Notes: generated by a model not told the origin, from the sequence alone. DNA of 64,000 bases from Flavisolibacter ginsengisoli DSM 18119 (GCF_900129295.1 NZ_FQUU01000017.1:31561-95560); one strand, 5' to 3'; shown: positions 23,874-34,050, counted from the stretch's first letter. Made by a program: numbers and translations.

Positions 23874-26579
23874 ATGAGTGAACAGACTATTATCAAACCT
23901 TATCTGAAACTATCAGGGCTGGAGCCTTTGACCATCAGGCCCGAATCGAATTTTATCAATGTAGGTGAGCGAACGAATGTAACGGGATCTAAAAAGTTTG
24001 CCCGGTTGGTAAGGGAAAATAAATACGAGGAAGCCCTGTCCGTAGCACGCCAACAGGTGGAAAACGGGGCACAGGTACTTGATGTGAATATGGATGATGC
24101 CTTACTGGATGGTGTAAAGGCAATGACCACTTTTCTGAATCTTTTGCAGGCGGAGCCAGACATCGCCAAAATTCCTATCATGATCGATTCATCGAAGTTC
24201 GAGATCATTGAAGCAGGATTAAAATGTGTGCAGGGAAAATGTATTGTGAACTCCATATCCATGAAAGAGGGCGAAGCCAAATTCATTGAGCAGGCTTTCA
24301 TCTGCCAGGCCTATGGAGCCGCTGTGGTAGTAATGGCATTTGACGAACAGGGCCAGGCCGATACCCTGGAAAGAAGGATCACTATCTGTGAGAAAGCCTA
24401 TAAGATACTTACAGAGCAGGTGGGTTTTGAACCACAGGATATCATTTTCGATCCCAACATTTTTGCTATTGCAACGGGCATTGAAGAACATAATAACTAC
24501 GCTGTTGATTTCATAGAAGCCACACGCATTATCAAACAGAAAATGCCGTTGGTGAAGGTGAGTGGGGGTGTAAGTAACGTGTCTTTTTCCTTTAGGGGCA
24601 ATGACCATGTACGTGAAGCCATACATGCAGTATTCCTTTACCATGCTATCAGGGCAGGTATGGATATGGGTATTGTGAATGCGGGACAACTGGTGGTCTA
24701 TGACGAGATAGAGCCACAGCTAAAGGAACTCTGTGAAGATGTGATACTGAACCGCAGGCCAGATGCCACTGAAAGACTGGTGAACTTTGCAGAAACTGTA
24801 AAGGCCAAAGGAAAAGAAGGAGAGGCCAGGGATGAAAGCTGGCGTAATAGTTCAGTGGAGGAACGCCTGAAGCACGCGTTGGTCAATGGTATTACCGACT
24901 ATATTGATGCCGATACAGAGGAGGCAAGGATAAAATATCCAAAGCCTTTGGATGTTATTGAAGGGCCGCTGATGGCAGGTATGGATGTGGTAGGTGACTT
25001 GTTTGGCAGTGGTAAGATGTTCCTGCCACAGGTAGTGAAAAGTGCCAGGGTCATGAAAAAATCAGTGGCCATATTGACACCATATATTGAAGCTGAAAAG
25101 GAGGAAAGACTTAAAGCGCATTTGGCTGCTGGCACAAAGGCAGATGAAGTGGCCGGAGCTGCTAAAGTTTTAATGGCAACAGTGAAAGGAGATGTGCACG
25201 ATATAGGAAAAAACATTGTAGGGGTGGTGTTAGGTTGTAATGGATATGAAGTGATAGACCTGGGTGTAATGGTGCCTGCTGATAAAATACTTGAAACGGC
25301 GCAAAAAGAGAATGTTGATATCATAGGCTTGAGTGGATTGATCACTCCTTCCCTTGATGAGATGGTGCACGTGGCACGGGAGATGAAGCGGCGAAATATG
25401 AAACAGCCATTGCTGATTGGTGGGGCTACCACTTCACGTACACATACAGCCGTAAAGATCGCACCTGAATATGATAACGGTGTAGTGTATGTGCTTGATG
25501 CTTCAAGGAGTGTAACCGTAGTAAGTAACCTGCTGAACAAAGAAGGCAAAGAGGGGTTTTTGCAACAAACAGGTACAGAATACAACGCCCTCAGGGAACA
25601 ATTCCTGAATAAGCAGAAAGCCAAAGTATTGATCCCTTATGAACAGGCAGTGGCCAGTAAGGAAACATTTGACTGGGAAAGTTATCAACCTGTAAAGCCA
25701 CAGGTTGATGGAGTTAAAGTATTAAGGAATTATGACCTCGCCTCAATAGCCCGGTATATTGACTGGGGTCCTTTCTTTATTGGATGGGAAATGCCGGGAA
25801 GATTTCCTGAAGTATTGAATGATGAAAAATTTGGAAAAGAAGCTACCCGCCTGTACAATGATGCCATGAAAATGGTTGATAGGATCGTGGCAGAAAATTG
25901 GTTTATTGCTAATGGGGTAATAGGTTTCTGGCCTGCCACTTCTAATAATAGGGATAGCATCACTGTGCAAACTGACAAAGGAACTGTACAACTGGAATCT
26001 CTACGCCAGCAATCCAAAAAAGCTGCAGGTCAACCTAGTTACTCATTAGCAGATTTTATTTCGCCAAAAGGGGATGATTATATGGGTGCTTTTGCAGTGT
26101 CCATTCATGGTGCCCGTGAACATATCGATCGGTTTGCATCGCAGCACGATGAGTATAATAAGATATTGGTACAGATACTGGCCGATCGTTTTGTAGAAGC
26201 ATTTGCGGAATGCCTGCATGAGCAGGTGAGGAAAGAATATTGGGGATATGAAAAAAATGAATCATTGACCAGTGAGCAATTAATCAAAGAACAATATAAA
26301 GGCATCAGGCCCGCGCCAGGTTATCCTGCGTGTCCTGACCATACGGAAAAATGGAAATTGTTTGATTTGCTGAATGCCACTGAGAATGCAGGTATCACCC
26401 TTACAGAAAGCCTGGCTATGGATCCACCCGCTTCGGTTTGCGGATGGTATTTCGCTCATCCCTCAAGCCATTATTTTGGACTTGGAAAGATCGGTAGAGA
26501 TCAACTTGAAGATTATGCTTCTCGCAAAGGGCTGTCTATTGAAGAAGCTGAAAGATGGCTGCGTCCTGTGTTAGAATGA
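23874..26579 (+). CDS. metH: Methionine synthase, folate/cobalamin/activation modules
   Basis: A 901-residue protein with the remaining MetH modules in order: pterin-binding domain ([35 protein letters not shown]), helical cap, cobalamin-binding domain with [15 protein letters not shown] (axial ligand about H442) and [11 protein letters not shown], and the C-terminal AdoMet-activation domain with [16 protein letters not shown]. With the upstream module it forms a complete cobalamin-dependent methionine synthase. Its stop overlaps the 3' end of the convergent serine hydrolase gene by nine bases. It probably shared a message with the first metH gene before the element arrived. Confidence 0.95.
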   Translation: MSEQTIIKPYLKLSGLEPLTIRPESNFINVGERTNVTGSKKFARLVRENKYEEALSVARQQVENGAQVLDVNMDDALLDGVKAMTTFLNLLQAEPDIAKIPIMIDSSKFEIIEAGLKCVQGKCIVNSISMKEGEAKFIEQAFICQAYGAAVVVMAFDEQGQADTLERRITICEKAYKILTEQVGFEPQDIIFDPNIFAIATGIEEHNNYAVDFIEATRIIKQKMPLVKVSGGVSNVSFSFRGNDHVREAIHAVFLYHAIRAGMDMGIVNAGQLVVYDEIEPQLKELCEDVILNRRPDATERLVNFAETVKAKGKEGEARDESWRNSSVEERLKHALVNGITDYIDADTEEARIKYPKPLDVIEGPLMAGMDVVGDLFGSGKMFLPQVVKSARVMKKSVAILTPYIEAEKEERLKAHLAAGTKADEVAGAAKVLMATVKGDVHDIGKNIVGVVLGCNGYEVIDLGVMVPADKILETAQKENVDIIGLSGLITPSLDEMVHVAREMKRRNMKQPLLIGGATTSRTHTAVKIAPEYDNGVVYVLDASRSVTVVSNLLNKEGKEGFLQQTGTEYNALREQFLNKQKAKVLIPYEQAVASKETFDWESYQPVKPQVDGVKVLRNYDLASIARYIDWGPFFIGWEMPGRFPEVLNDEKFGKEATRLYNDAMKMVDRIVAENWFIANGVIGFWPATSNNRDSITVQTDKGTVQLESLRQQSKKAAGQPSYSLADFISPKGDDYMGAFAVSIHGAREHIDRFASQHDEYNKILVQILADRFVEAFAECLHEQVRKEYWGYEKNESLTSEQLIKEQYKGIRPAPGYPACPDHTEKWKLFDLLNATENAGITLTESLAMDPPASVCGWYFAHPSSHYFGLGKIGRDQLEDYASRKGLSIEEAERWLRPVLE

Positions 26580-27767
26580 GGAAAGTTTGTTGCCAAGGTT
26601 ATAGATAAATTCATTGGCATACATACTAGGGTGATACCAATACCTTCCTAATCTCACAATGACCACATGGCTGTTAGGATTGATGTAAATAAACTGGTTG
26701 AGTAAACCTTCTGCATTAAAGGCATCAGTACGGTAGCGAACCTGGTAGCCTTTTGCTGTTTTGTTTACCTGGTCTGAATGAGGGGTTTGTCTTCGAAACT
26801 GATCAGCTGACAAAGAGTCCTTGAAGTAAATGCTGCTTAATTCGCTCCACCATTGATTCTTGTAACCGCCGGCTTGCTCCATACTATCCGCATTATTCAC
26901 CCTGGACACCCAGGAGGGACTCAATATCTGCTTCCCCTGCCATTGTCCTTTTTGAATAAATAGTTGTCCTAGTTTGGCAAAATCCCGGGCGGTCGCATTC
27001 AATCCTGCAAAAGCTATTTCCTGCTTGTGCCTTTTGCTATCCACATTCCAATTGGCTTCAAATTCTGCTCCCAGTGGTTGCCAAAGGGTTTCCTGCAGGT
27101 AAGGTGCCACCTTTTTCCCTGTGGCCCTTTGTACAGCAATGGCCAGTAATTCGGTATTGATGCTCTGGTACCTGAATTTTTTACCTGGCTCCATATCAAT
27201 TTTTACTTTCAGCACATGCCTAAAAATATTAGGTCTAAAACCCAGTTTAATCGCATCATCTTTCAGGCCATAAGAGCCTTCATTAAAATGTAAACCACTT
27301 TTCATATCCAGCAGGTGCTGCAAGGTTATCCTTTCATAACGCTGGTCTTTTTGATAAAGCTCGGGGATATACTTTGTTATTGGGTCCTGGAGCGAGTTGA
27401 TCTTTCCTTCCATTAGTGCTACAGCTACAAGTGTGGATACAAATGATTTAGCTACTGAGAAAGAAGGAAGCTTTGATTGCTGTGTGAAGCCATTAAAATA
27501 GCGCTCATAAATGATGCTGTCATTCTTTATAACAAGGAAGGCGGCAGTGTGTGATTTGGGTAAGCTAGTGTCAAGGTATTTTTTTATATCACGGTAGCGG
27601 TTTTCAGTTGTGTCTTGTTTAAAATAATAGGGTGTAGTTGATGGAGCTATAGAAACATAAGGCATGCGTTGAGGATCTGTCAGCTCGAACTTGCGCACCT
27701 TATAGGCCCTGATCATATAGCAGGATGAGCAGTTCAGCAAAAGAAGGAAGCACAAAATCCTCACCAT
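26571..27767 (-). CDS. Serine hydrolase (class C beta-lactamase fold)
   Basis: A 398-residue protein with a lipoprotein-like signal (LLLLNCSSC). The S-x-x-K motif is SVAK (S104, K107), and the second-motif tyrosine is likely in [14 protein letters not shown] (about Y199). The C-terminal part has [18 protein letters not shown], typical of the family. These penicillin-binding-like enzymes are esterases, D-peptidases or amidases acting in the periplasm. The substrate is unknown. Confidence 0.85.
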   Translation of the reverse strand: MVRILCFLLLLNCSSCYMIRAYKVRKFELTDPQRMPYVSIAPSTTPYYFKQDTTENRYRDIKKYLDTSLPKSHTAAFLVIKNDSIIYERYFNGFTQQSKLPSFSVAKSFVSTLVAVALMEGKINSLQDPITKYIPELYQKDQRYERITLQHLLDMKSGLHFNEGSYGLKDDAIKLGFRPNIFRHVLKVKIDMEPGKKFRYQSINTELLAIAVQRATGKKVAPYLQETLWQPLGAEFEANWNVDSKRHKQEIAFAGLNATARDFAKLGQLFIQKGQWQGKQILSPSWVSRVNNADSMEQAGGYKNQWWSELSSIYFKDSLSADQFRRQTPHSDQVNKTAKGYQVRYRTDAFNAEGLLNQFIYINPNSHVVIVRLGRYWYHPSMYANEFIYNLGNKLSSF

Positions 27768-27802
27768 ATGCAGTGTTTAGCTGTAAGATAATGCCGGGTG
27801 CT

Positions 27803-28414
27803 TTAAATAAGGCCCCGGGCTTCCAAATCTTTTCTTAATTGTGCAGGGCTTTCAAAACGGACTGCCTGGATACCCAGGTCTTCAGCCGCCTTTACATTTC
27901 GAAGGTTATCATCAATGAATAATGTACGTTCGGGCTTCAGGTCAAACCGGTTAAGTGTTAACTGGTAAAATTCTGGAAAAGGTTTGCGCATTTTTTCATC
28001 ACCACTTACTACACGTCCATCAAACCAATGCAGGAAATCATAACGCTCCAGGGCTATTGGAAATAGTTCGCCACTCCAGTTGGTTAGTGCATATAAACGA
28101 TACTTCCCCGATTGTTTCAGATCCCTGAAAATATCCACCGTTTCATGAATGGGTCCACCTAACATTTCTTCCCAGCGTCCATAGAAAGCCTCAATGTATT
28201 CCTTCCATTCGGGGTGAAGGTCTACCAATAGTTCGGTACCTTCTTTTAATGAACGCCCGCCATCCTGCTCTTCATTCCATTGAGGAGTGCATATATTTTC
28301 AAAGAAGTGTTTCTTTTTTTCTTTATCATCAAATAAGTTGTCAAATAGATAGGAGGGATTCCAATCGATGAGAACTCCACCGAGATCAAAAATGATTGCT
28401 TCTGTAGTTTGCAT
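27803..28414 (-). CDS. HAD-IA family phosphatase, copy 2
   Basis: A 203-residue HAD hydrolase: motif I IIFDLGGVLIDWNPSYLF, motif II LYALTNWSGE, motif III RKPFPEFYQ, motif IV LFIDDNLRNVKAAEDLGI. In DLGGVL the second aspartate of the usual DxD is replaced by glycine, as in the haloacid-dehalogenase/epoxide-hydrolase-like branch. It is about half identical by eye to the gene directly upstream, so the two are a tandem duplication, 10 bp apart. Confidence 0.88.
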   Translation of the reverse strand: MQTTEAIIFDLGGVLIDWNPSYLFDNLFDDKEKKKHFFENICTPQWNEEQDGGRSLKEGTELLVDLHPEWKEYIEAFYGRWEEMLGGPIHETVDIFRDLKQSGKYRLYALTNWSGELFPIALERYDFLHWFDGRVVSGDEKMRKPFPEFYQLTLNRFDLKPERTLFIDDNLRNVKAAEDLGIQAVRFESPAQLRKDLEARGLI

Positions 28415-28424
28415 GGTTAGTGGT

Positions 28425-29045
28425 TTATAAAATACCTAAGTTTTCCAGGTCTTTTCTCAATTGTTCAGGATTGCTGAATTGTATTCCTTTGATCCCCAGT
28501 TTTTCAGCTGTGAGAATGTTTTCCTTTTTATCATCAATGAATACAGCCTGTCCAGGAGTTATTTTGTATTTATCGAGTAAATGCAGGTAGATGTCTTCAC
28601 CAGGCTTGGTTTTCTTCACAGCGCCACTCACCACTTTTCCATCAAACAATTGTATAAAAGGAAAATCATCAAGCGTTTTGTTAAACAATTCAGCATTCCA
28701 GTTGGTTAATGCGTAGAGTTTATATCCTTTGGATTTTAATTCACGGAGTATTTCTACAGATCCATCAATTGTCCCCATGAACATTTCCTTCCACCGGGCA
28801 TAAAAAGCCCTGATGGCATGCTCCCATTCAGGGTATTCTTTTACTTTTTCTTCTGTTGCTTCCGCTGGCGGTGTGCCTGCATCCTGGGCATTATGCCATT
28901 CAGGCGTACATATATTTTCAAGGAAGAAATCCCTATCTTCTTTTTTATGAAATATCTTATCAAACAGGTAGGAAGGACTCCAATCCACCAAGACGTTGCC
29001 CAGGTCGAAGATAATAGTATCGATGTTCGATAAGGTTTGATTCAT
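28425..29045 (-). CDS. HAD-IA family phosphatase, copy 1
   Basis: A 206-residue paralog of the downstream gene: IIFDLGNVLVDWSPSYLF, LYALTNWNAELF, KKTKPGEDIYLHLL, VFIDDKKENILTAEKLGI. The shared cap-domain sequence ENICTPEWH/ENICTPQWN shows a recent common origin. The ATG overlaps the stop of the TPR gene by one base (TAATG), so translation is coupled. The substrate is unknown. Confidence 0.88.
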   Translation of the reverse strand: MNQTLSNIDTIIFDLGNVLVDWSPSYLFDKIFHKKEDRDFFLENICTPEWHNAQDAGTPPAEATEEKVKEYPEWEHAIRAFYARWKEMFMGTIDGSVEILRELKSKGYKLYALTNWNAELFNKTLDDFPFIQLFDGKVVSGAVKKTKPGEDIYLHLLDKYKITPGQAVFIDDKKENILTAEKLGIKGIQFSNPEQLRKDLENLGIL

Positions 29046-29698
29046 TAGCCGGGAATCCTTGATATGTATTTTTCAATTTGTTTGATCTGGTCAACGATCT
29101 GGGGAGTTGTAGGCTTCAGCGCCTTAGCCTTGCGGAAAAAATCTTTTGCTGCCCGGAATTCTCTTTTATTCATCATGAGGCTGCACATCTGCAGGTACGC
29201 GGCTGCATGGTTCTCTTTATCAGGCAAACCCTTACGAAGCGCCTGGCGAATATAACTTTCAGCGCCTCTCATGTCATTCTTTTGCATGGCAAGCATACCC
29301 ATTTGCAACATGCTTGCGCCTTCAGCTTCCTTCATGGGCATGCCCAGGTCAAGACCTTTCTTCATGTTCACTTCTGCCGAGTCGAAGTCCTGCTTCATCA
29401 TGGCAATATTTCCCTTTAAGGTGTAATAAACAGAGCGAATGGGCTTATAGAGCAGGTTGGGGAATTGAATGGAATTGATCACTTTTTCAGCTTCTTCCAT
29501 ATTGCCGCTTTCCATATGTTCCTGTATCAATCGAAGCGGGCCAAAAAAGAAATGCCCGGCAATAAGGATTAACCCTACCAGGTATAATGGAAATACGGGC
29601 CAGAAGCCACTAATAGTAAGGTTCATGGCCAGGCCGGCCACTATCAGCACCAATCCAATATATAAGCGATATTTAATCAGTATATTATAAAATTTCAT
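29045..29698 (-). CDS. TPR-repeat membrane protein
   Basis: A 217-residue protein with two N-terminal membrane helices (about 10-30 and 33-53; IGLVLIVAGLAMNL, FPLYLVGLILIAGHFFFG) followed by about four tetratricopeptide-like helix pairs (for example AEGASMLQMGMLAMQKNDMRGAESYIRQA). The repeat part should be cytoplasmic and protein-binding. It heads the operon with the two HAD phosphatases. The partner is unknown. Confidence 0.8.
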   Translation of the reverse strand: MKFYNILIKYRLYIGLVLIVAGLAMNLTISGFWPVFPLYLVGLILIAGHFFFGPLRLIQEHMESGNMEEAEKVINSIQFPNLLYKPIRSVYYTLKGNIAMMKQDFDSAEVNMKKGLDLGMPMKEAEGASMLQMGMLAMQKNDMRGAESYIRQALRKGLPDKENHAAAYLQMCSLMMNKREFRAAKDFFRKAKALKPTTPQIVDQIKQIEKYISRIPG

Positions 29699-29752
29699 AT
29701 ATTATTATTGAGGGCTGCAAAGATAAGAGTAAAGCAGAAAGAGAGATGCAGC

Positions 29753-30199
29753 TTATTGCCTTGCATCATTTACTTCTATCCAGTATCCGTCAGGGTCTTT
29801 GAAATAGATCTGCAGAACCCCATCCACCCGATGGGTAACAGCTCCGGTAGTTCCTGCCCAATCTTCAAAGGGAACTCCGGCATCTTTTAGTCGTTTAATA
29901 AACTGCTCAACAGAAGGAACGGTAAAGCAGATATGGCTGTTCTTGTCATGATTTTCGGGTGTTTTAGCTCCCTGGATAAGGTGAAGGTGGGTTTTGTCCC
30001 CTATAGAGAGCCAGGTATGCTTGCCATCATGGAAAGGTTCAGGGATAGTGTCCAAACCAATGACCTGGGTATAAAAAGCGGTGCTTTTTTGAAGGTCATA
30101 TATGTAATGAGCTATATGGTTGAGTGTAGGCTTTTGGGCTATTGAGGTAGAAATGCCCAGTATAAAAAGTAAAGCAAATAGTGACAGGATCTTTTTCAT
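29753..30199 (-). CDS. Secreted VOC-fold protein
   Basis: A 148-residue protein with a signal peptide (ILSLFALLFILGISTSIAQ) and one glyoxalase/bleomycin-resistance-type module: LNHIAHYIYDLQKSTAFYTQVIG, LHLIQGAKTPE, HICFTVPSVEQFIKRL and IYFKDPDGYWIEVND. The metal-ligand positions (H in LNHIAHY, E in WIEV) are kept. Export to the periplasm is unusual for VOC proteins generally but frequent in Bacteroidota. The substrate is unknown. Confidence 0.85.
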   Translation of the reverse strand: MKKILSLFALLFILGISTSIAQKPTLNHIAHYIYDLQKSTAFYTQVIGLDTIPEPFHDGKHTWLSIGDKTHLHLIQGAKTPENHDKNSHICFTVPSVEQFIKRLKDAGVPFEDWAGTTGAVTHRVDGVLQIYFKDPDGYWIEVNDARQ

Positions 30200-30240
30200 A
30201 AGTCTTGTTGATTCTGTAAATTAAGTTTTTGCAATGATTG

Positions 30241-30274
30241 TTTTGATTTATAATGCCTTGAACCATTATTTTTG
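30241..30274 (+). promoter_or_regulatory. Promoter of tRNA-Arg
   Basis: TTTTG (30241-30245) as the -33 element and TATTTTTG (30267-30274) as the -7 element, with 21 bp between TTG and the -7 motif, match the Bacteroidota promoter consensus. The tRNA begins nine bases later. Confidence 0.7.
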
Positions 30275-30283
30275 CGCTTCTTT

Positions 30284-30355
30284 GGCCCGGTAGTTCAATG
30301 GATAGAATAGAAGTTTCCTAAACTTTAGATACAAGTTCGATTCTTGTCCGGGCTA
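30284..30355 (+). tRNA. tRNA-Arg (anticodon CCU)
   Basis: A 72-base cloverleaf: acceptor GGCCCGG with CCGGGCT (first pair G-U), T8-A9, D arm GTTC/GAAT, anticodon stem GAAGT/ACTTT around the loop TTCCTAA (anticodon CCT in DNA), and T arm ACAAG/CTTGT with loop TTCGATT. CCA is not encoded. It reads AGG codons. Confidence 0.9.
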
Positions 30356-30366
30356 CAAATTTAAAA

Positions 30367-30394
30367 AGTCGAACATATTATGCTCGGCTTTTTT
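30367..30394 (+). terminator. Intrinsic terminator after tRNA-Arg
   Basis: AGTCGA (30367-30372) pairs with TCGGCT (30384-30389, one G-U pair), followed by six T, 12 bases after the tRNA end. Confidence 0.7.
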
Positions 30395-30556
30395 CGTTCT
30401 TGTGCCATTGTTTATAAAAAGATTGAACCTGGTTAATCTGTTCTTAAACTTTCATGCCGACAATAATCAAAAATATAAGATCATGCTTTACTTAAGGTAG
30501 TAGAGGAGCGATTGGAAGCGAGTGATAAGTTTTACATTTATCTTTTCATTAGGAGT

Positions 30557-30721
30557 ATGATCATCATACATGGAGTTCAAAAACTGTTAAACACTTCCAG
30601 GTTAAACCCTGCTTTATATATTAGTGGAGCATCTGAGAATCAACAACTGCATAGTTGGTATGCAAGGTTACTAGCCACCGGAATTACAGGAAAGTTAATG
30701 GTGATGTATGTGCACCACTGA
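30557..30721 (+). pseudogene. DUF6933-like fragment
   Basis: The only coding trace in the 530 bp between tRNA-Arg and the next gene (30356-30889). From ATG 30557 it reads MIIIHGVQKLL and later LHSWYARLLATGITGKLMV and MYVHH, which has the N-terminal pattern of DUF6933 proteins as I remember them (x-x-TQKLL, then WYAxL, then KxLLFxN/MxxxT). It stops about where the conserved domain should continue, so it is either truncated or a remnant. The rest of the stretch shows nothing. Confidence 0.35.
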
Positions 30722-30889
30722 ATTGACGCTGGGAGCATTGTCTAAAATAACGGGCACTATGGCCCTCATCAAATTGTAGGTGAATGATAGGCAAGACCTC
30801 AGACGAAATTAAAAACCCCTTCGCCGTTCCCTGTATTTTCAGTTAAATAAATACAGTAAAGAAATAATTATGATCAAAAAAGAAATGCT

Positions 30890-31711
30890 ATGAACCAGGT
30901 AATTGTTGTGATTGGCGCCGGTTCCATTGGACAGGCAATCGCCCGCAGAGTGAGTGCAGGTAAACAAGTGCTGCTGGCAGACCTTCGCCAGGAGAATGCT
31001 GATGCCGCAGCTAAAACACTGGACGATGCCGGGTTCAAAACATCGACTGCCATTGTTGATGTATCATCACGTACTTCTGTCCAGGCGCTTGTAAAACAAG
31101 CAACAACCCTGGGAGAGGTCTTTGGCGTTATTCATGCCGCCGGTGTTTCTCCTTCACAGGCTTCACCAGAGATAATACTTAAAGTTGACCTGTATGGCAC
31201 AGCGCTGGTGCTGGAAGAATTTGGAAAGGTCATCTCAACTGGTGGTTCCTGTGTAGTCATTGCCTCACAATCCGGGCATCGTTTGCCACCTCTTTCAATT
31301 GAGCAAAGCAAAGCCCTGGCGATTACACCTGTGGAAGAATTATTAAAGCTTCCATTTCTTCAACCTGGCCAGGTAACTGATAGTTTACATGCTTATCAAC
31401 TTTCTAAACGTGGGAATTCATTAAGAGTAATGGCAGAGGCGGTGCGTTGGGGCAAACGTGGGGCAAGAGTGAATACAATTAGCCCGGGTATCATTATTAC
31501 ACCGCTTGCTAATGATGAACTAAAGGGGCCACGTGGTGAGGGTTATCGAAAAATGATAGAATCTTCTGTTGCAAAAAGGGCAGGCACCCCTGACGAAGTA
31601 GGTAATTTAGCGGCCTTGCTAATGGGGCCTGATGGCGCATTTATTACCGGAAGTGATTTTTTAATGGATGGGGGTGTAACAGCGACCTATTGGTATGGTG
31701 AACAAGCTTAG
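30890..31711 (+). CDS. SDR family oxidoreductase
   Basis: A 273-residue short-chain dehydrogenase. The cofactor motif is VIGAGSIGQAIARR (GAGSIG variant), DVSS marks the adenine-ring site, HAAG replaces NNAG, a serine lies in VVIASQSGH and the catalytic pair is in AYQLSKRG. About 30 residues are inserted between the serine and the tyrosine (LPPLSIEQSKALAITPVEEL and on), longer than usual. The C-terminus TGSDFLMDGGVTATYWYG is typical. The substrate is unknown. Confidence 0.87.
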   Translation: MNQVIVVIGAGSIGQAIARRVSAGKQVLLADLRQENADAAAKTLDDAGFKTSTAIVDVSSRTSVQALVKQATTLGEVFGVIHAAGVSPSQASPEIILKVDLYGTALVLEEFGKVISTGGSCVVIASQSGHRLPPLSIEQSKALAITPVEELLKLPFLQPGQVTDSLHAYQLSKRGNSLRVMAEAVRWGKRGARVNTISPGIIITPLANDELKGPRGEGYRKMIESSVAKRAGTPDEVGNLAALLMGPDGAFITGSDFLMDGGVTATYWYGEQA

Positions 31712-31829
31712 AACAAATAAAAGATCATGAAACTTGTTATTATAATTGATGCTGGTGGCCTGGCTGGCCTTTAATACGGGAGGAAAGATGCTGCATATGA
31801 CAGCTCGTTAACCTGCCACTCAATTAAGG

Positions 31830-32411
31830 TTAATCATCAATTCCTTTTCCATCAAGGATTTTCGGGACATACTTTTCGATCCTCGAAACACGGGTCTGGG
31901 ATTGTTTGGCCTGCCCAAAATAAAACAAATACGATCTTTGTCTTCCTGGCGTTAAAGCATAGAAGGCATTATGTAAATCTTTGTCTTCCTTTAGCTTGAT
32001 TGCCAATTCTTCGGGAAAAGAAAAGTCTTTCGTTTCTTTTAAACTCACTTTCTTGCCAGAGCGTTGAATGGCTACGGCTTCTTTGATATAATCTTTAATG
32101 ATAGCTTTCTGTTGTTTGATCTGGTTAATTCCTGTAAACCTGATCTGGCGGGCAGACTGAACATTTTCAGTTTGCTGAATTAAAATGCCTTCAGGATCTT
32201 TAAGCAAAGCTCCTTTGTGAAACAGCAAGGCACAGTAGTCTTTAAATCCGTGTATGAGTACAACATTCTTGCCTTGCAGCGTATAACATGGGTGCATCCA
32301 CTTATAGTCTTCGGTAAGGTCTTTATTATCAAGGATGATTTCCCTCAAAAGGGTCATTTCCTGTTTCCAATTTAAAGACTTTTCTAAAAACTGGTCTACT
32401 TTATTGTTCAT
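31830..32411 (-). CDS. YdeI/OmpD-associated family protein
   Basis: A 193-residue protein with an N-terminal DUF1801-type domain (WKQEMTLLREIILDNKDLTEDYKWMHPCYTLQGKNVVLIHGFKDYCALLF) and a C-terminal YdeI-like helical domain (FPEELAIKLKEDKDLHNAFYALTPGRQRSYLFYFGQAKQSQTRVSRIEKYVPKIL, signature region TPGRQR). The molecular function is unknown. It follows the SRPBCC and ArsR genes on the same strand, 33 bp after the SRPBCC gene, so it probably belongs to that operon. Confidence 0.88.
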   Translation of the reverse strand: MNNKVDQFLEKSLNWKQEMTLLREIILDNKDLTEDYKWMHPCYTLQGKNVVLIHGFKDYCALLFHKGALLKDPEGILIQQTENVQSARQIRFTGINQIKQQKAIIKDYIKEAVAIQRSGKKVSLKETKDFSFPEELAIKLKEDKDLHNAFYALTPGRQRSYLFYFGQAKQSQTRVSRIEKYVPKILDGKGIDD

Positions 32412-32444
32412 CGTGCATCATTTAAGAACTTCTAAACTAAATTA

Positions 32445-32930
32445 TCACATCGACCCAGTGCCATTAACCAATAGTTGGTGTGCCATTTCCTGCAAACGGT
32501 TATGCGCCATATTGATTCCCTGGGCAAAGGGCATTTGAAGCAACTGATCGCGGTAAGCAACTGACTTAAATACAATTTGCATTATTAGTTTGCTTGTGCT
32601 CTCGTCCAATTTTTCAAATGTTATAAATTCCAGTTGAACTGGAAAAGGACTGTTTTCCATTTGAAATGTCCTTGTTATTTTTTCATTAGGGACAAATTCC
32701 AGTATGGTACCGTTTGCACTGAAAACCACTTTTCCATTATGAGAAGTTTCAAATTGCCAGCTGCCATGTTTCCTGTTTTCTAATTTCAGCACTTTTGTGC
32801 CCATCCACTTTTCGATTATCTCCGGATCTTCATAGGCTTTGAATAACAGATCCAGCGGCAGATCAAATTCCCGGGTAATAAAGAGTTCCTGTTTTCCTTC
32901 TATGGCTTCGATCCTGGTTTTTGTTTCCAT
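32445..32930 (-). CDS. SRPBCC (AHSA1) family protein
   Basis: A 161-residue AHSA1-domain protein: LFITREFDLPLDLLFKAYEDPEIIEKWMG at the start, GSWQFETSHNGKVVFSANGTILEFVPNEKI in the sheet, and a long C-terminal helix. It begins one base after the stop of the ArsR regulator, an arrangement seen in many bacteria as ArsR plus AHSA1 pairs. The ligand is unknown. Confidence 0.9.
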   Translation of the reverse strand: METKTRIEAIEGKQELFITREFDLPLDLLFKAYEDPEIIEKWMGTKVLKLENRKHGSWQFETSHNGKVVFSANGTILEFVPNEKITRTFQMENSPFPVQLEFITFEKLDESTSKLIMQIVFKSVAYRDQLLQMPFAQGINMAHNRLQEMAHQLLVNGTGSM

Positions 32931-33251
32931 TTACTTGTTTTTATATTTTTTCATTACAGTTTCTAATTTATTAAATCGCTCATCCCACATCTTTCGAAAG
33001 GGGTCAATGAATGCAGCTATCTCTTTCATTTTTGTAGCATCCAGGCAGTAATATATTTCTCTTCCGTTGTGTTCCTGTACCAGCAATTCGCATTCTGTCA
33101 ATATTTGTAAATGTTTGGAAACTGTTGGCCTTGCCGTATCAAAGTTTGATGCTATTGCGCCTGCAGTCATTGATTGGCTTGCTACCAATAATAATATCGC
33201 CCTTCTTGTAGGGTCAGCAATTGCCTGGAAAACATCTCGTCTCATGTTCAT
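32931..33251 (-). CDS. ArsR-family transcriptional regulator
   Basis: A 106-residue winged-helix regulator: [20 protein letters not shown], then [22 protein letters not shown] (recognition helix) and [20 protein letters not shown] (wing). It lacks the CxC or DxH metal sites of ArsR/SmtB sensors, so it probably senses something other than metal, as is usual for ArsR proteins paired with AHSA1 domains. It probably represses its own operon; a dyad overlaps its promoter. Confidence 0.92.
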   Translation of the reverse strand: MNMRRDVFQAIADPTRRAILLLVASQSMTAGAIASNFDTARPTVSKHLQILTECELLVQEHNGREIYYCLDATKMKEIAAFIDPFRKMWDERFNKLETVMKKYKNK

Positions 33252-33266
33252 TGAGAAGCCATTTGA

Positions 33267-33301
33267 CTACAAATATAAGTGTAGCTATTTAACTACGCAA
33301 A
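33267..33301 (-). promoter_or_regulatory. Promoter and likely ArsR operator
   Basis: On the minus strand TTTG (33301-33298) and TATATTTG (33277-33270), 20 bp apart, match the Bacteroidota promoter. The dyad CTACA...TGTAG (33267-33284) covers the -7 element, which fits autorepression by the ArsR product. Binding is inferred. Confidence 0.5.
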
Positions 33302-33528
33302 TTTTTTGTTCCCCCTAAAATCATTCTTATTGTGAATGATAATTGGAAAAATATAAACAAGACATCTGTTTGTAAGGGCACTCCTGTGCAAATACGTTGT
33401 AGATATTGATAGCATAGGAAGCTTGTTCTTACAGGATCATATGGGCACCAGGATGTAAGTTCAGTTCACGTCAACAGTTGTAACTTGTATGACGCAACAT
33501 TTGTTGCGAAGGATGTTGAATAAAGAAA

Positions 33529-34050
33529 ATGCAATTAACTGAAAATACCATCTGGACTATTGGTCATTCAACAAGGACAATCGAAGAATTTATAGAAATG
33601 CTTCAGTCATTTTCCATTACACAGCTTGTTGATGTTCGGCGTTTCCCTGGTTCACGCAAATATCCGCAATACAATAAAGAGCTTCTTGAGCACGAATTAT
33701 CAAAGGCCTTTATCAGTTATGTACATATAGAGTCATTGGGCGGAAGAAGAAAGGCAAAACCTGATTCAATGCATACTGCCTGGCGCCATCCAGCTTTCAG
33801 AGGTTATGCAGATTACATGGAAACTTCAGCTTTTAAGAAAGGAATATTATTTCTCGAGCAACTGGCCAGGCAACAAAGGACTGCTTATATGTGCTCTGAG
33901 GCTGTTTGGTGGCGTTGTCACCGGTCGATGATCTCGGACTTTCTGAAAAACAAAGGCTGGATGGTGCAACATATTATGGCAGCTGGAAAAGCAACAGAAC
34001 ACCCATTTACCGCTCCCGCCAAAATAATCAATGGCGAATTGACATACTAG
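33529..34050 (+). CDS. DUF488 domain protein
   Basis: A 173-residue DUF488 protein: IWTIGHSTRTIEEFIEMLQSFSITQLVDVRRFPGSRKYPQYN at the start, IESLGGRRK in the middle, and the conserved CSEAVWWRCHRSMISDFL (cysteine-histidine motif) near the C-terminus. The family has a possible nucleic-acid or redox role, but the function is not established. The 277 bp upstream hold only the ArsR promoter and a short dyad (GCAAC/GTTGC near 33500). Confidence 0.9.
   Translation: MQLTENTIWTIGHSTRTIEEFIEMLQSFSITQLVDVRRFPGSRKYPQYNKELLEHELSKAFISYVHIESLGGRRKAKPDSMHTAWRHPAFRGYADYMETSAFKKGILFLEQLARQQRTAYMCSEAVWWRCHRSMISDFLKNKGWMVQHIMAAGKATEHPFTAPAKIINGELTY

Noticed and set aside
24219..25624. Long minus-strand open frames across metH
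   Set aside because: Shadows of a strongly conserved gene on the plus strand.
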